Part shown: positions 62,273 to 64,000 of the stretch, piece after piece
How positions within the stretch are numbered: the stretch's first letter is position 1
Layout: each line of letters begins with the position of its first letter
Assembly: GCA_900467685.1 (NCBI GenBank)
Contig: UBQX01000004.1
Span: forward strand, 62,001 to 126,000
Direction of reading: 5' to 3'
DNA: 64,000 nt
Origin: Hyphomicrobiales bacterium
GTDB lineage: Bacteria; Pseudomonadota; Alphaproteobacteria; Rhizobiales; Rhizobiaceae
Made by a program: the position numbers and the translations under genes
The notes under the pieces: generated by a model
The model's input: only the letters and a program-made list of their open reading frames with translations
Told to the model about the DNA's origin: nothing
The model's database searches: none

Positions 62273-64000
62273 ATGGATATGAACGAAATCAAAGAGATCT
62301 TTTTCCAGGAGTGCGAGGAGCAGCTCGCCGAACTGGAATCGGGTCTTCTTAAGATGAATGACGGCGACCGCGATCCGGAAACAGTCAACGCTGTTTTCCG
62401 CGCCGTTCACTCGATCAAGGGCGGTGCCGGTGCATTCGGTCTCGATGACCTGGTGGCCTTCGCGCACGTCTTCGAGACCACGCTCGATTGCGTTCGATCC
62501 AACAAGCTTGATCCCGGGCCGGAAGTGCTGAAAACGATGCTGAAGTCGGCAGACGTGCTCGCCGACCTGACGGCAGCGTCCCGCGACGGTGGAACGGTGG
62601 ATCCCTCGCGGACCAGCGTTCTGGTGAAGGAGCTTGAAGCTTTGGCAAACGGTCAGGTGCCAGCCCCGACCGCCGAAGTTGCAGCCCCCGTCGCCCCGCC
62701 GGCGCCCAAGCCTGCTCCCGCGCCGGCAAAGCCCGCTGCCGCCGCAAATCCGACCGACGAAAGCGGCTTCCAGCCGGTCCCGTTCTCCTTCGACGATTTC
62801 GGTGGCGAAGAGGCGGAAGCGCCTGCGATGGAAATCCCCGTATGCGACGTGGTGTTCAAGCCGCGTCCGGAGCTCTATTCCAAGGGCAACGAAGCGACGC
62901 TCCTGCTGCGCGACCTGTCGCGCATCGGCGAGATGAGCATCTATTGCGATATGGACGCCCTGCCGCCGCTCGATCAGATGGACCCGGAAGGCGCCTATTT
63001 CTTCTGGAAGATCTCGATCCGCACCGAAAAGGGTGAAGAAGGCGTCCGCTCGGTCTTCGAATTTGCCGAGTGGGATTGCGACCTCGAGGTCAAGGTCCAT
63101 GAAGTCGCCTCGGAGGACAGTGACGAAGAAGAGCTGCCGATGCAGCCCGTTCCGTTCGACCTGTCCGCTCTCGACGATGCCGAGGAAGACCACGATCACC
63201 ATGACCAGCATGCCGACGACCACCATGAGGAGGTTGCCGCAGCAATCGAGGCTGCGAAGATCGCTACCTCCGTCGTGAACATCGCAGCCCAGCAGGCCGC
63301 ACCTGTCGCACAGGCAGCTGCCGCCAAGCCTGCGGCTGCTGCTGCCGCTGCCGGCAATGCTGACTCCTCCGGCTCGGGCGGTGCGAACCCGACGATCCGC
63401 GTCGATCTCGACCGCGTCGATCGCCTGATCAACCTCGTCGGCGAGCTCGTCATCAACCAGGCGATGCTCTCGCAGAGCGTCATCGCCAACGAGACCTCCG
63501 GCACCGGCACGATCAACACCGGTCTGGAAGAGCTTCAGCAGCTCACTCGCGAAATCCAGGACAGCGTGATGGCCATCCGCGCGCAGCCTGTGAAGCCGGT
63601 CTTCCAGCGCATGTCGCGTATCGTTCGCGAAGTGGCCGACATGGTCGGCAAGTCGGTCCGTCTCGTCACCGAAGGTGAAAACACCGAAGTGGACAAGACC
63701 GTCATCGACAAGCTCGCCGAGCCGCTGACGCACATGATCCGCAACGCCGTCGACCACGGCCTGGAAATGCCGGAAAAGCGCGCAGCGCTCGGCAAGAACC
63801 CGGAGGGCACGGTCAAGCTCTCGGCCAAGCATCGTTCGGGCCGCATCGTTATCGAACTCTCCGACGACGGTGCCGGCATCAACCGCGAGAAGGTTCGCCA
63901 GAAGGCGATCGACAACGACCTCATCACGTCTGAAACCAACCTTTCGGACGAAGAGATCGACAACCTGATCTTCCATCCGGGTTTCTCCACCGCAGACAAG
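62273..64000 (+). CDS. cheA: Chemotaxis histidine kinase CheA (3' end outside window)
   Basis: 576 codons are open to the window edge. P1 domain (Hpt) with phospho-His46 in AVHSIKGGAGAFGL; an Ala/Pro-rich linker (about residues 125-165); a P2-like region; a His/Asp-rich stretch EEDHDHHDQHADDHHEE (residues 304-320); dimerisation domain; and the start of the ATPase domain with N box HMIRNAVDHGLE and G1 box DDGAGIN. The CheW-like P5 domain lies beyond the window. Phosphorylates CheY1/CheY2 under receptor control. Confidence 0.96.
   Translation, partial: MDMNEIKEIFFQECEEQLAELESGLLKMNDGDRDPETVNAVFRAVHSIKGGAGAFGLDDLVAFAHVFETTLDCVRSNKLDPGPEVLKTMLKSADVLADLTAASRDGGTVDPSRTSVLVKELEALANGQVPAPTAEVAAPVAPPAPKPAPAPAKPAAAANPTDESGFQPVPFSFDDFGGEEAEAPAMEIPVCDVVFKPRPELYSKGNEATLLLRDLSRIGEMSIYCDMDALPPLDQMDPEGAYFFWKISIRTEKGEEGVRSVFEFAEWDCDLEVKVHEVASEDSDEEELPMQPVPFDLSALDDAEEDHDHHDQHADDHHEEVAAAIEAAKIATSVVNIAAQQAAPVAQAAAAKPAAAAAAAGNADSSGSGGANPTIRVDLDRVDRLINLVGELVINQAMLSQSVIANETSGTGTINTGLEELQQLTREIQDSVMAIRAQPVKPVFQRMSRIVREVADMVGKSVRLVTEGENTEVDKTVIDKLAEPLTHMIRNAVDHGLEMPEKRAALGKNPEGTVKLSAKHRSGRIVIELSDDGAGINREKVRQKAIDNDLITSETNLSDEEIDNLIFHPGFSTADK

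Noticed and set aside
61877-63976. Very long minus-strand open frame opposite cheA (about 700 codons)
   Set aside because: It mirrors the third-position GC bias of cheA, has no ribosome-binding site or recognisable domain, and the cheA frame carries all expected motifs. Similar mirror frames lie opposite cpaB/cpaC (29682-31148), cpaE (32850-34235), yejA (48071-49483) and dapB/gpmA (52461-54053).

Overview
The window reads as a Rhizobiaceae-type alphaproteobacterial chromosome. The evidence is the rhizobial chemotaxis operon order (cytoplasmic chemoreceptor, CheS, CheY1, CheA), a pilA-cpaABCDEF-tadBC pilus locus, a GcrA-type regulator, and high-GC codon use throughout. The genus cannot be fixed from the sequence alone.

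Positions 1 to about 12,436 are the right-hand part of an integrated prophage that continues off the left edge. A Cro/YdaS-like gene (cut by the window start) and a cleavable CI/LexA-type repressor diverge across three operator-like repeats. Two more copies of the repeat lie in a promoter region just after the repressor. That promoter region precedes a long array of about 20 small genes, all on the plus strand and mostly joined by ATGA overlaps. Recognisable products are a GcrA homologue, an adenine-methyltransferase-like protein, an XRE regulator, a TAXI-type periplasmic binding protein with two small membrane peptides, an Arr-like ADP-ribosyltransferase, an HD-type phosphohydrolase and a Gp37/Gp68 (DUF5131) protein. 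Several small Cys-rich proteins are interspersed. The array converges on a P4-type tyrosine integrase lying against the 3' end of tRNA-Ser(GGA), the probable attachment site. No head, tail or lysis genes are visible; if present they lie to the left.

From 12.5 kb the sequence looks like core chromosome. After msrA comes a nucleoside uptake and salvage island at 14.2-26.2 kb. It holds a BMP-family binding protein, an ABC ATPase and two permeases, cdd, purine nucleoside phosphorylase, deoC and deoA on the plus strand, then upp, add and deoB on the minus strand. Together they import nucleosides and split them to bases and pentose phosphates. At 26.3-38.9 kb is a Tad/Flp pilus locus: two TadE-like minor pilins and a CpaC-N-terminal-like protein on the minus strand, pilA-cpaA-cpaB-cpaC-cpaD-cpaE-cpaF-tadB-tadC on the plus strand, and tadD on the minus strand.

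From 39.2 to 58.6 kb are housekeeping and transport genes: an M17 aminopeptidase, a cytochrome b561, a MarR regulator with an NlpC/P60 hydrolase, a hydroxyacid dehydrogenase, a YejABEF peptide ABC transporter, mepA, mgsA, glk, dapB, gpmA, a HigBA toxin-antitoxin pair behind a 30-bp perfect palindrome, an Ada-like methyltransferase, nth, a CysZ/EI24 protein and a metallophosphoesterase. A Tat-exported FecR-domain protein precedes the chemotaxis operon at the right end (icpA-like receptor, cheS, cheY1, cheA), and cheA is cut by the window edge.

The least ordinary parts are the prophage control region and its accessory array, especially the GcrA/methyltransferase pair and the Arr-like transferase. 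The palindrome-controlled HigBA module and the chemoreceptor whose globin-like domain appears to lack the haem-ligand histidine also stand out.
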